Shown piece after piece: positions 12,241 to 20,598 of a stretch of 64,000 nt of DNA. The stretch lies in NCBI GenBank assembly GCA_024998595.1, contig JACOEK010000001.1:992001-1056000 (forward strand). Direction: 5' to 3'. Under the pieces are notes generated by a model that did not search any database, was not told the DNA's origin, and was given only the letters and a program-made list of their open reading frames with translations. The stretch comes from Nitrospira sp. Its GTDB lineage: Bacteria; Nitrospirota; Nitrospiria; Nitrospirales; Nitrospiraceae. Position 1 is the first letter of the stretch, and each line of letters starts with the position of its first letter. Both the position numbers and the translations under genes were made by a program.

Positions 12241-13533
12241 TTATTTCATCCCCGACCCTTCATGGGTCGGCTGGGTGGCGGTCGCCTGAGCAATTTTGAT
12301 GGTGACCATGGTGAGGTGCAGCAGCAGCAGCCCCAAGCTGATCCAGGTGCCCGTGTGGATCCAAGAGGAGGACAGGGGCAGATTCCAGGTCAGCGAAGCG
12401 ACCAGCACCAACCCCAAGGAGCCAAAACTCACGGTCGCGACCTGCGCCGCCCGCCAACGATTCATGATGCGCTCAAGGTCTTCACGATAGGCACCCCGCT
12501 TTTTCTGATTCGCGATCCGCCCTGTAGCAAGCAGGGACGGCAAGGCGAGAGACAGTCCGCCGACCATGCTCTGTAGGAGAAATCCGAGGAACGCTGTGTG
12601 GGTGTAGGCTACCAGATGTAGGGTCCCATAGGGCATGACCGGCGGCATCGACAACACGTTGATCCCGAGGGCCAGGCCGATGCAGGTCATGATCAGCAGG
12701 AAGCTCAATGCCGTGAGCAGGTGGTCCGTGGCGGCAGAGCCAGGCTGTCCTGCCTGGCTCCACGTGCGGAGAAGGTTGATGCAGCAGAGCGCCAGCCCAA
12801 CGATAAGCATACTTCCCGCAGCTACCTGGATGTGGACCGAAGACAAGACGAATCCCGTGATCAGCCCGGCGGCGGAGGCTGGCAGGAGCAGGAAAACCGC
12901 CTGACCAAGCGCTGCGCTTCGCAGAGGGCGATGTAACATCAAGGGCAGTGCCAGTTGGATCGTGCCGACGGTTCCGATTGTCAGAAACAGTAAGAGGCCT
13001 GCATGGAGATGGCCCAAACGGATCATGCCGTGCCAGGTGGGATACCAGGCTCCGGCGAGTAGGCCGCCCAGGATCACGCTGCCGAACAGTCCGGCGAGGC
13101 TGATTCCGAAGTAGAAATGCGACAGCGGCGTCCAACTTGAGCAGGTTCGTAGCCCGGTCAGTAGTCGGCGTGCCACGGGAACAAAGAGGACAGCCAGCAG
13201 GAGTCCTGCACCAAGGGTCACCGTGGGATTCCGCAGCCACGCCCCGAGGGCGAATCCAAGGGCTGCGAGGTTCATACTCAGAAACAATAGCCGGTGCGTC
13301 GTGCGTTTGCCTTGGTGGCTGATCAGATCCTCCGCAGCGATCGCCAGGCCCGTCAGCAACTGGAGCAGCCCGCCGACCAGCACTCCGTGAACGTGCAATA
13401 AGCGAAGGCCCGATGGAAGCGGGGCTCCGCGCACGATGCCCCAAAAGGTGGCGAGTCCCAGCAGCGAGGTCAGCAACAGCCAGCCCCATCCGGCCAGAAG
13501 AAACGACAGTGACGATCCAAACCCTCGACTCAT
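12241..13533 (-). CDS. Polytopic membrane protein, distantly heme-copper oxidase subunit I / NnrS-like
   Basis: 430 residues with about twelve hydrophobic helices. Conserved-looking intramembrane histidines sit in HVHGVLVGGLLQLLTGL (about residue 48), IRLGHLHAGLLLF (about 190) and LVAYTHTAFLGFLLQS (about 335). The HxH helix patterns recall the heme-ligating helices of cbb3-like oxidase subunits and NnrS-type proteins, but the full set of ligands for a catalytic oxidase is not evident. It is likely a heme- or copper-binding membrane protein of unknown role. It follows thiD by 5 bp, so it is almost certainly cotranscribed. Confidence 0.55.
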   Translation of the reverse strand: MSRGFGSSLSFLLAGWGWLLLTSLLGLATFWGIVRGAPLPSGLRLLHVHGVLVGGLLQLLTGLAIAAEDLISHQGKRTTHRLLFLSMNLAALGFALGAWLRNPTVTLGAGLLLAVLFVPVARRLLTGLRTCSSWTPLSHFYFGISLAGLFGSVILGGLLAGAWYPTWHGMIRLGHLHAGLLLFLTIGTVGTIQLALPLMLHRPLRSAALGQAVFLLLPASAAGLITGFVLSSVHIQVAAGSMLIVGLALCCINLLRTWSQAGQPGSAATDHLLTALSFLLIMTCIGLALGINVLSMPPVMPYGTLHLVAYTHTAFLGFLLQSMVGGLSLALPSLLATGRIANQKKRGAYREDLERIMNRWRAAQVATVSFGSLGLVLVASLTWNLPLSSSWIHTGTWISLGLLLLHLTMVTIKIAQATATQPTHEGSGMK

Positions 13534-13538
13534 AGCCG

Positions 13539-14333
13539 TTAGCCCTGATTCAAGAAATAAAAGTGATTGGTCGGGCCTTTGCCATGTCCAATGGCCAGGC
13601 TGTGCCTGATGGCTTCGGTAAGATAGGTCTTGGCGGTTTGAATCGCGTCGGGGACCGTTTTGCCCCGGGCGATGTGCGCGGCAATGGCGGAGGCAAAGGT
13701 GCAGCCGGTGCCGTGGGTATGCGGCGTGTCGATGAATTCACCCTTGTAGATGTTGAAAAACCGTCCGTCATAGAGCACGTCTGTCCCGCGATCTTTTGGG
13801 AGGTGGCCCCCTTTGATGAGGACATTGGCGCAACCGAACTGATGAATGACCTTGGCGGCACGGCGGGCATCCGCCAGCGAAGTAATCTCGATCCCTGAAA
13901 GTTGCTGGGCTTCGTGTACATTCGGCGTGACCAGCAACGCCAGCGGGAAGAGCGCGCTCTTGAGGGTATCGATGGCATCCGGCTTCAGCAGTGGCTGCCC
14001 GCCTTTGGCGATCATGACCGGGTCCACGATGAGGTTCTTCACCTGTTGCGGTTTCAAGAGCGTCACCACCGTCCGGATAATCTCCGCAGACGAGAGCATC
14101 CCGGTCTTCACGGCCGAGACGTCGAAATCGTCGAAGATGGCGTCGAGCTGAGCGGCAATGATCGACGTGGGAAGTTCGAACACCTCGGCGACTTCTTCCG
14201 TGTTCTGCGCGGTGATGGCCGTAATGACTGACATGGCATAGACGCCACTAGCCGACATGGCTTTCAGATCCGCCTGAATGCCTGCGCCGCCGCCCGAATC
14301 TGAACCAGCTATCGACAAGACTTGTTTAATCAT
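13539..14333 (-). CDS. thiD: Hydroxymethylpyrimidine/phosphomethylpyrimidine kinase
   Basis: 264 residues from ATG 14333, with AGGAAA upstream; the track adds six residues. It catalyses the two phosphorylations giving HMP-PP for thiamine synthesis. The ribokinase-fold signatures are N-terminal VLSIAGSDSGGGAGIQADLK and C-terminal DTPHTHGTGCTFASAIAA, with the catalytic Asp in the T-H-GTGC region. VDPVMIAKGG is the family middle motif. It is embedded in a minus-strand operon with an exported FlgO-like protein and a membrane protein, not with other thi genes; tenA lies 3.3 kb away. No TPP riboswitch is recognisable upstream. Confidence 0.93.
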   Translation of the reverse strand: MIKQVLSIAGSDSGGGAGIQADLKAMSASGVYAMSVITAITAQNTEEVAEVFELPTSIIAAQLDAIFDDFDVSAVKTGMLSSAEIIRTVVTLLKPQQVKNLIVDPVMIAKGGQPLLKPDAIDTLKSALFPLALLVTPNVHEAQQLSGIEITSLADARRAAKVIHQFGCANVLIKGGHLPKDRGTDVLYDGRFFNIYKGEFIDTPHTHGTGCTFASAIAAHIARGKTVPDAIQTAKTYLTEAIRHSLAIGHGKGPTNHFYFLNQG

Positions 14334-14369
14334 GGGTGGTTTCCTGTGCAAGTGCTCTGAGGTAATGGC

Positions 14370-15350
14370 CTACGGTGTGGGAGGCGTTGATTCCTGCGTG
14401 ACAGGAACCTCGGGTTCGCCGACCGGCGCGGTATCAATTTTCAGTCCGTCCAGAGTGATGATCCGATCCGCCCGGGGCGATGTTTCGTGGTAGTGCAGGG
14501 TGATCGGGCCTGTCGGTGGCTTCTCGGTTGCCAGGAACGACAGGCGGGCGTGCTGCTGTCGCTTCGGGTTGACCTCCATCCCGCGGGTACAGAGACCCTC
14601 GCGATTGTGCGCGACATTCTGTTTCCAATGCTCCCCATGTTCATCCACAAGATAGGTGTCGAGCAGCTGGCAGCCGATCTTGACCGGATGCGCCGTGCGG
14701 TTCGTGAATAACAGATCGAGGCCGATCTGATCGTCCTGCCGTGAGATGCTGAGAATCGTCAGCTTGTACATCTCATTTTCATGGGCGCTCAGTACGGGGG
14801 CCGATTCCGTTACCACGGCTGTGGTCACCGGGGCGGGGGCGGCGGCCTGTTTCAGGAGGGCCGCCAAGGGCCCGGATTTCGGCACGATCGTCCGGGAGGC
14901 GCCGACGGGGTAGACCGTATAGGGTCCGATGAGCTTGGCGGTAACCTGAATGCCCTCGGGAATTTCGAGATATGCGCCGGTGACATAGAGGTCCGCGCGT
15001 AAGGCCTTGGCGACTTTCTTGGCCGCCTTGGCTTGCGACGTATCGAGGTGGGTCAGTTGGTGCTTCTCCATCGTGGCGATCAGCAACTTGCGATCGACTA
15101 CTTTCAGCTCGCCGGCCACGAGCAGGTGGGTGGCCAGCTCTTCGGCCAGGAATTGTCCGATGGGGGTCACGTCGCCCTTGCTGTCGACGAAATCCAGCAG
15201 GGCGAGTCGCGACTTCTTCATCTTGATCGCCTCGGCCGCCACACCTTCGGCGAGTTCCTTCACGCTGTCCTCATATTTCGAGGCAGCCAGGGACGTGGAG
15301 TGCCAGAGGACAAGCAGGATGAGGCAGGGCAACAGACGAATCATCGGCAC
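14370..15350 (-). CDS. Exported FlgO-domain-like protein
   Basis: 326 residues with a clear signal peptide (MPMIRLLPCLILLVLW...SLAAS). Residues about 30-150 (RLALLDFVDSKGDVTPIGQF, LKVVDRKLLIATMEKHQL, ADLYVTGAYLEIPEG) match the FlgO/CsgG-type periplasmic nucleotide-binding-like fold of lipoproteins. The C-terminal half is an Ig-like beta domain rich in charged residues, ending in a Pro/Thr tail. It probably acts in the periplasm or outer membrane. There are no flagellar genes nearby, so a flagellar role is not supported. It lies 36 bp upstream of thiD. Confidence 0.68.
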   Translation of the reverse strand: MPMIRLLPCLILLVLWHSTSLAASKYEDSVKELAEGVAAEAIKMKKSRLALLDFVDSKGDVTPIGQFLAEELATHLLVAGELKVVDRKLLIATMEKHQLTHLDTSQAKAAKKVAKALRADLYVTGAYLEIPEGIQVTAKLIGPYTVYPVGASRTIVPKSGPLAALLKQAAAPAPVTTAVVTESAPVLSAHENEMYKLTILSISRQDDQIGLDLLFTNRTAHPVKIGCQLLDTYLVDEHGEHWKQNVAHNREGLCTRGMEVNPKRQQHARLSFLATEKPPTGPITLHYHETSPRADRIITLDGLKIDTAPVGEPEVPVTQESTPPTP

Positions 15351-15419
15351 CCGTGTACGCTCTCATAACGCATGGCCCACATTATACTCACGTCGTCGAT
15401 GCTGTCCAGCCCGTGAGTT

Positions 15420-15920
15420 TCAGAGTGAGAGCCTGGGCAGAAAGGCCTTCGCCAACGCTCGTCCCAGCCCATACCCGAGCGGCAGGATGGTCACCAACAG
15501 GATCGGCAGGTAAAAATAGGCCAATGCTCCCTGGGCATCGGGATGAATGAGCACTTCGACATGGATCCAGCCTGCGATGAGCACCATGCTCAATCCCGCC
15601 GAGAAGAGCCCCAGCGCCCTCCGATAGGCGATCAGCGTGTTATGCGCGGAGGCGGTCCCCAGGTGGACGATGATGATCACTGCCAGGATTACGAAGGGCA
15701 ACGCCGTCAGGACCCCGACCAGGAAAAAGTTGTAGCCGGGGGCAAACAGGTGCAGCGTGAACGATCGCCAGGCCCGGGGAAATGGCACGTCACGCACGAG
15801 GGTCTCTACGGCCAACATGATCATCCAGGGGAGGAGCAACCCGCCGATCAGACTGATCCAGGCACCCAGCCGTGCCATCATCCTGATGCGTGAAGATGAG
15901 TTCTGCGCGAGGTCGGTCAC
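15420..15920 (-). CDS. Four-helix membrane protein of unknown function
   Basis: 166 residues with four predicted membrane helices (LGAWISLIGGLLLPWMIMLA, FFLVGVLTALPFVILAVIII, ALGLFSAGLSMVLIAGWIHV, LAYFYLPILLVTILPLGY). Its GTG start forms a GTGA overlap with the stop of the upstream HEAT-repeat gene, and AAGGAG sits 8 nt upstream, so the two are translationally coupled. No recognisable domain; the products may form a complex at the membrane. Confidence 0.7.
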   Translation of the reverse strand: MTDLAQNSSSRIRMMARLGAWISLIGGLLLPWMIMLAVETLVRDVPFPRAWRSFTLHLFAPGYNFFLVGVLTALPFVILAVIIIVHLGTASAHNTLIAYRRALGLFSAGLSMVLIAGWIHVEVLIHPDAQGALAYFYLPILLVTILPLGYGLGRALAKAFLPRLSL

Positions 15921-16978
15921 CGTGGCAGCTCCTTCGCCGAGGGGGCGGCGGTGGCGGCCGTTGCGGATTCTATCGCGCTCACGGCGTCGGTCATGGCGGC
16001 ATGGACGACCGGGTCGGAGTCCTGATGTTGGTGCAAGGCCGGCAGGGCTTGTTTGGCGGCAGCGCCCATTCCGCCGATGGTTTCCACCGCCAGGTAGCGA
16101 ATGAGCGGTTGTTCATCCTCCAGCAGAGGAAGGATCGGCGTGAGGGCATCACTTGCCGCCGGGCCCAGTTGGGCCAACTGGTGCAACGCATAGTCGCGCG
16201 CAGAGGAATGTCCGAGCATCATGCCCAACGATTCGATGTGAGCCGCATCGCCGGCTCTCGGTTTATCAAGCGCGGTGCGCGCGAGCGTAGTGAGGCCTTT
16301 GTCGGGGTCATTCAGGATCGGCGTCAGCGCGGCCACCGCATCCTGGGTAAGGGGGACGGTAAAGGCAAATTGAGTGGCGGCCGTCTGGCGCACGAGCGAG
16401 GAAGAATCGCGTAGCCCGTCCAGGAGGGCGACGCCGATAGGCGTCGAAGGAATACCGACACTCGCCAATGCAATAAGAGCATTGCGGCGCACGAGCGCAT
16501 CGGCATCACGGGCGGCTGCCACCAGGGGTGGCACCCCCGGTTTGGCAATCGGCCCCAGGCTGCCAAGCACTGCGCAGGCTGTGCGGCGTTGTTGCACATC
16601 GGGATCCTGGAGTCGCGACACGAAGTGGGTCATCACGCGGCGAGCCGCAGTCAAATCGATCCATTTCAGCGCGGCGGCGGCAGTGGTGTTGGCATGTTGA
16701 CTGCCGTCCTGCGTCGCCTGACTCAGCAGTTGCGGCACGGCGGTTCGCGCGGCCGGGCCGACTTGTCCCAATTGTTCCGCTGCGACAATCCTTGTGGACG
16801 GATCATCGTCTTTGAGCAACTCGATCAACGTGGGGACGACCCGCGCTCCGGTCGAGAACCAGTACCAGAGGCCGAGCAAACCGAGCAGCATGACCAGCCC
16901 CAGCAGATGGAGCTTGATCTCGCGTGAACTCAGAATGGTCGAGGATGAAGTGTCGGCTGTCATGTAGATGTCAATCAC
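15917..16978 (-). CDS. Membrane-anchored HEAT-repeat protein
   Basis: 353 residues from GTG 16978; ATG 16963 gives 348. One N-terminal membrane helix (LHLLGLVMLLGLLGLWYWF, about 25-43) is followed by eight or so HEAT/PBS-lyase-like repeats, such as DDDPSTRIVAAEQLGQVGPA and DADALVRRNALIALASVG, ending in an Ala/Thr-rich tail. HEAT arrays are protein-binding scaffolds. It is the first gene of a minus-strand operon running through a four-helix protein, the FlgO-like protein, thiD and a polytopic protein. Neither start has a good SD. Confidence 0.75.
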   Translation of the reverse strand: MIDIYMTADTSSSTILSSREIKLHLLGLVMLLGLLGLWYWFSTGARVVPTLIELLKDDDPSTRIVAAEQLGQVGPAARTAVPQLLSQATQDGSQHANTTAAAALKWIDLTAARRVMTHFVSRLQDPDVQQRRTACAVLGSLGPIAKPGVPPLVAAARDADALVRRNALIALASVGIPSTPIGVALLDGLRDSSSLVRQTAATQFAFTVPLTQDAVAALTPILNDPDKGLTTLARTALDKPRAGDAAHIESLGMMLGHSSARDYALHQLAQLGPAASDALTPILPLLEDEQPLIRYLAVETIGGMGAAAKQALPALHQHQDSDPVVHAAMTDAVSAIESATAATAAPSAKELPR

Positions 16979-17354
16979 ATGCGGTCGAGGGATATCGGTA
17001 CCCTATCACAACGCAGCCTCAAATCTGAGGGGGGAGCACTCAGGTGTGTGCATGGGGTGTTGGTGGGCGCCGAGAGGGTATTTTGTGGGGAAAGTGAGCA
17101 CCATCTCGCGTCTCCCAGGAGGCACGAGGGTATATGAAGCACCGGGAGTGGAACGCCGGGAGGATTGCCTCAGCTTAGATGCTGAAATCGTGGAGAATCA
17201 GTGCGTTTGCTGCTGCGATCCTGCCTGTTCCCCCCTAGGGAATTACTTCTGGAAACCCAGGTATTTCCCTTATAACGACTCAGGGGAGGAAGGATTAGCA
17301 TAATAGGTGGGATCAACCTGCATCCTCACCTGAATCCTCAACGGGGAGGTCAAT
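16979..17354. other. Intergenic region between divergent genes
   Basis: About 375 bp without a convincing gene. It must hold the promoters for the HEAT-repeat operon (leftward) and the 52-residue peptide (rightward). The 111-residue frame 16968-17303 has protein-unlike composition. The only structured element noticed is a tandem 12-bp repeat next to the peptide's SD. Confidence 0.5.
17317..17340 (+). repeat. Tandem 12-bp repeat in the leader of the small membrane peptide
   Basis: CCTGCATCCTCA is followed directly by CCTGAATCCTCA (11 of 12 identical), ending 3 nt before the GGGGAGG Shine-Dalgarno of the next gene. It could be a regulator site or mRNA-binding site; this is inference only. Confidence 0.6.
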
Positions 17355-17513
17355 ATGCCAATCTATTTTCTCGGCGCATTGACGGTCTTGATCTGTGTAA
17401 TTGCAGTCTGGGCCACGGTTGCGGAGGATGACGAGACGACGACGTATGCCGATGAATCCGAATCGGCATGGGAACCGTTCGAAGAGCAGAAGGATTATCG
17501 CAAGGCGAGTTAA
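17355..17513 (+). CDS. Small single-helix membrane protein, 52 residues (not in ORF track)
   Basis: ATG 17355 is preceded by a strong GGGGAGG at 5 nt. The product has an N-terminal membrane helix (IYFLGALTVLICVIAVWATV) followed by an acidic cytoplasmic-like tail (EDDETTTYADESES...). No family recognised. It stands alone between the HEAT-repeat operon and a bidirectional terminator. A good ribosome site, clean helix and flanking terminator support it being real. Size and topology resemble small oxidase- or transporter-associated subunits, but nothing nearby indicates a partner. Confidence 0.65.
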   Translation: MPIYFLGALTVLICVIAVWATVAEDDETTTYADESESAWEPFEEQKDYRKAS

Positions 17514-17596
17514 GAAGGGCCGTTCGAATTCAGCAGATCTTCACAGGCAAGGCTGATACGCTGATTCTGATGGCACTTTCTATACCGGCCAGGGAG

Positions 17597-17621
17597 AGCG
17601 GGGTGCTATGTGTGCCCCGCT
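17597..17621. terminator. Bidirectional hairpin terminator
   Basis: AGCGGGG and CCCCGCT form a 7-bp stem around an 11-nt loop, between the convergent 52-residue peptide gene and tenA, whose stop codon is 4 bp away. Confidence 0.65.
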
Positions 17622-17624
17622 TCC

Positions 17625-18293
17625 TCAGACCGGCCACTTTTCCTCGTTCCAGGCCATTTCCCAAAACATCCACTCATATTTGGAACTGATTAGAAACGCC
17701 TGCTCCATCCGTTTCTTTTCTTCATGTCCGGCGGTCCGTGCCCAGGTATCTACCCTGGCCCGCATCCACTCCTGTACCGCTTCAAATTCCGGCGAAGCAT
17801 AGAGCATGAGCCAATCCCGGTAAGGGTGTTTGGCCGGCGGGGGACCGTTCTTGAGAAAATGTTTCCCTACTACGCAATAGATCCAGGCGCAGGGTAGCGC
17901 CACGACGGCGATTTCCGTGGCAGAACCGCCCTGAGCTATGGCCAGCATGTGACGTGTATAGGCATAGTTGGTCGGGGCCATGGGCTCATTCAGCATTTGT
18001 TGCGGCGTGAGCTTCCAACGCTTGCCATAGTTTTCATGCAGGCTCCGTTCGACGGTGATGGTCTCTTCGGCCAATTTGGCGAAGCGGAGGGCCGATTCGG
18101 AGTCCGGCGCACGCAAGGATCCGGCGGCAAACACGCGGGCTAGATCCGCGAGGAAGCGAGCATCCTGCAGGATGTAGTAGCGGAATTTTCGCTCCGACAA
18201 CGTGCCTTTGCCCAGCGCCAGCACGAAGGGATGAGTCAGTTGCGCATCCCACACGGGCTGGGCCAGCTTGCGAAGATGATTTGAAAACGACAT
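17625..18293 (-). CDS. tenA: TenA/thiaminase II family protein
   Basis: 222 residues, all-helical TenA fold. The nucleophile cysteine is in ALPCAWIYCVVG; the conserved aspartate is in YILQDARFLADLARV; the C-terminal SSKYEWMFWEMAW carries the conserved Glu and aromatics of the pyrimidine pocket. Family members hydrolyse aminopyrimidine degradation products of thiamine for salvage, feeding ThiD, which is encoded 3.3 kb away. TenA_E-type variants lack the cysteine; this one has it. Preceded by GGAGGATCC. Confidence 0.88.
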   Translation of the reverse strand: MSFSNHLRKLAQPVWDAQLTHPFVLALGKGTLSERKFRYYILQDARFLADLARVFAAGSLRAPDSESALRFAKLAEETITVERSLHENYGKRWKLTPQQMLNEPMAPTNYAYTRHMLAIAQGGSATEIAVVALPCAWIYCVVGKHFLKNGPPPAKHPYRDWLMLYASPEFEAVQEWMRARVDTWARTAGHEEKKRMEQAFLISSKYEWMFWEMAWNEEKWPV

Positions 18294-18410
18294 CCGGATC
18301 CTCCTTCATCGCTGTCCGTGTCTCTCGCCACTCGTGAATCGCCCGGTCGCAATGATCTTCACCGCAGCCGGTCGATCATGCCTTCTTGTTAGTGTGTCAC
18401 GAGCAGCCTG

Positions 18411-19814
18411 TCATGCTCGTGGTGTCCAGGGTCTCGGGAGTTGATTAATGCCATCCAGCGCGGCGACCCGATAACATTCCGCGAGGGTGGGGTAATTGAA
18501 CACCGCATCGATGAAGTAGTCGATCTGTCCTTGAAATGCCATGACCGTCTGGCCGATGTGAATCAGTTCCGTCGCTCCGTCGCCGATGGCATGGACGCCG
18601 AGTAGTTGCCGTGTTTTGTTGTGAAAGAGCAGCTTGAGCATGCCGATCTCATCACCGATGATCTGTCCTCGGGCGATTTCCCGATAGCGGGCGATTCCCA
18701 CGGCATAAGGTACTCCGTTTTTGGTCAGGTCGTCCTCGTTGCGGCCAACCATGGAAATTTCGGGGATGGAATAGATGCCATAGGGCATCAGGTCCGACTG
18801 CGTGTGGTAGGGGACGCCAAATGCGTGGCAAGCGGCGTGACGGCCTTGCTGCATGGACGTTGAGGCCAATGCAGGAAACCCGATGATGTCGCCGGCCGCA
18901 TAAATATGGGGGACCGACGTTTGATAATGTTCGTTGACCGAGAGTCGCCCGCGGTCGTCCGCTGTGAGACCGATTGCCGCCAGGTTGAGCGTTGCGCTGG
19001 CGCCGGTACGGCCCACCGAATAGAGCACGGTGGACGCGGCGATTTCCTTGCCGCTCTTCAAGCGGACGATCACTTGTTGCTCGGCCACCGGCTCGACGGA
19101 CACGACCTCTTCGTTGAACCGGAGGATCACCCCGATACTGCGCATGTGGTACTGCAGGGCCTCGATGGTTTCCTGATCGACGAATTCCAGCAGACGCGGG
19201 CGGCGCTCGATGAGGGTGACGTGAATGCCCATCGTGGCCAGGATGGAAGCGTATTCCGCGCCGATCACTCCACCCCCGATGATCGTGATGGACTTGGGGA
19301 GGTCCTTCAGCGCCAGGAGGCCGTCGGTATCGATGATAGTTTGGTCGTCGAAGGGAATGTGAGCGGGTCGAGCCGGGACGGTGCCGCAGGCAATGACGAT
19401 GAAGTCCGCGGTGTGTTCGACATGATCAGCCTCACGTTCGATTCGCACGCGGTGCGGGTCCACGAAGGAGGCGGTTCCGTACCATAAGTCGATATTGTTC
19501 CGCGTCATCTGATTCTGGATGATTTCGATCTCACGGCTGATGACGTGGTTGGACCGGAAGGTCAGATCCGCCATCGTAATGTCCTGCTTGACGCGATAAC
19601 TGGCGCCATACAGGCTGCGCTGATGGAAACCGGAGAGATAGAGGGCGGCTTCACGAAGGGATTTGCTGGGGATGGTTCCGGTATTGGTGCAGACCCCGCC
19701 GACAACCCGTTTGCGCTCGACGATGCCGACCTTTTTGCCGAGCTTCGCCGCCTGGATAGCGGCCTTTTGTCCTGCCGGGCCGGTCCCGATCACCAGCAGA
19801 TCGTAATGGGCCAT
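18411..19814 (-). CDS. sthA: Soluble pyridine nucleotide transhydrogenase
   Basis: 467 residues. It belongs to the flavoprotein disulfide reductase family but carries GVCTNTGTIPSKSLREA, in which the second redox cysteine is replaced by Thr, the hallmark of SthA rather than lipoamide dehydrogenase. FAD motif LLVIGTGPAGQKAAIQAAKLG at the N-terminus, NAD(P) motif TIIGGGVIGAEYASILA near 175, and a C-terminal dimerisation domain (GVHAIGDGATELIHIGQ). It interconverts NADPH and NADH in the cytoplasm. It follows the lipoprotein Tpx gene by 30 bp, suggesting a redox-stress transcription unit. Confidence 0.92.
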   Translation of the reverse strand: MAHYDLLVIGTGPAGQKAAIQAAKLGKKVGIVERKRVVGGVCTNTGTIPSKSLREAALYLSGFHQRSLYGASYRVKQDITMADLTFRSNHVISREIEIIQNQMTRNNIDLWYGTASFVDPHRVRIEREADHVEHTADFIVIACGTVPARPAHIPFDDQTIIDTDGLLALKDLPKSITIIGGGVIGAEYASILATMGIHVTLIERRPRLLEFVDQETIEALQYHMRSIGVILRFNEEVVSVEPVAEQQVIVRLKSGKEIAASTVLYSVGRTGASATLNLAAIGLTADDRGRLSVNEHYQTSVPHIYAAGDIIGFPALASTSMQQGRHAACHAFGVPYHTQSDLMPYGIYSIPEISMVGRNEDDLTKNGVPYAVGIARYREIARGQIIGDEIGMLKLLFHNKTRQLLGVHAIGDGATELIHIGQTVMAFQGQIDYFIDAVFNYPTLAECYRVAALDGINQLPRPWTPRA

Positions 19815-19844
19815 GTGTTTTCCTCAACGGCCGTGAGACCTGTT

Positions 19845-20531
19845 TCAGCTGGCCGTCACCAGCTTTCGCGCGAACCGGAAGGCTTCCTCCAGGTCCGGCA
19901 GTTGGGCTAACTCAGGGGTGATCTGAAGGTAGCGCACCTTGTTGTCCTTGTCCACGACCAGCAGGGCGCGACTCAGGAGGTGAAGGTCTTTGAGCAGGAG
20001 CCCGTGAGCCTTGCCGAAATCGGCGGCACGAAAATCGGAGAGGAAGGTGATATTGCTGATCTTGGCTTCTTCTGCGAAGCGTTTTTGCGCAAAGGGCGTA
20101 TCGATGCTGATCGTAATAAGTTCGACCATGCGATCAAGGCCCATGTTCTTCTCGCTTAAGTAGTGCGTTTGTTGTTCGCACACCTTCGTGTCGAGAGACG
20201 GGACGATGCTGATAATGCGGACCTTGCCCTTTCCCTTGGTGTCGTTGACGGGAATCATCGACAAGTCGGTTTGAGCGAGTTTCACGTCGCGCAATTTGTC
20301 GCCTACCTTGATCCCCATGCCGGTGAGCATCAATGGTTTGCCTTGAAACAGGATATTGTTGCCTTCTCCAGCCACCGCGCTCCCATCGGCGATCGGCATG
20401 TCTTTGTATGAAAAATCAGCCTTGCCGGTGCCAGGCAATGTTCCACAGGCACTCAACCCGAAGCAGAACAGGCTAAGGAGAAGACGAGGAACCAGAGCGC
20501 CGCGCAGGGCAAGGGGACGAATCGACCTCAT
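19845..20531 (-). CDS. Lipoprotein thiol peroxidase (Tpx-like peroxiredoxin), resolving cysteine absent
   Basis: 228 residues. The signal sequence ends in lipobox LSACG (Cys about 29), predicting an envelope lipoprotein, whereas normal Tpx is a soluble protein of about 165 residues. The peroxidase domain is recognisable from SMIPVNDTKGKGKVRIISIV, PSLDTKVCEQQTHYLSE (peroxidatic Cys in the usual place), FLSDFRAADFGKAHGLLLKDL and SRALLVVDKD. The helical resolving cysteine of two-cysteine Tpx is missing (RFAEEAKISN), leaving one catalytic cysteine. It probably detoxifies peroxides in the periplasm using an external thiol partner. Confidence 0.82.
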   Translation of the reverse strand: MRSIRPLALRGALVPRLLLSLFCFGLSACGTLPGTGKADFSYKDMPIADGSAVAGEGNNILFQGKPLMLTGMGIKVGDKLRDVKLAQTDLSMIPVNDTKGKGKVRIISIVPSLDTKVCEQQTHYLSEKNMGLDRMVELITISIDTPFAQKRFAEEAKISNITFLSDFRAADFGKAHGLLLKDLHLLSRALLVVDKDNKVRYLQITPELAQLPDLEEAFRFARKLVTAS

Positions 20532-20598
20532 AAGGAGTCTCCATGAATGAAAGGGGCGTTCACTCTCCTCGTCACTGTATGGCCCGCTGGTAAGACTG

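Noticed and set aside
16968-17303. 111-residue plus-strand ORF between divergent genes
   Set aside because: Cysteine and tryptophan content and lack of an SD make it implausible; no motif is recognisable.
14334-18410. TPP riboswitch near thiD or tenA
   Set aside because: No CTGAGA/ACCTGAT-type conserved core was seen upstream of either gene.
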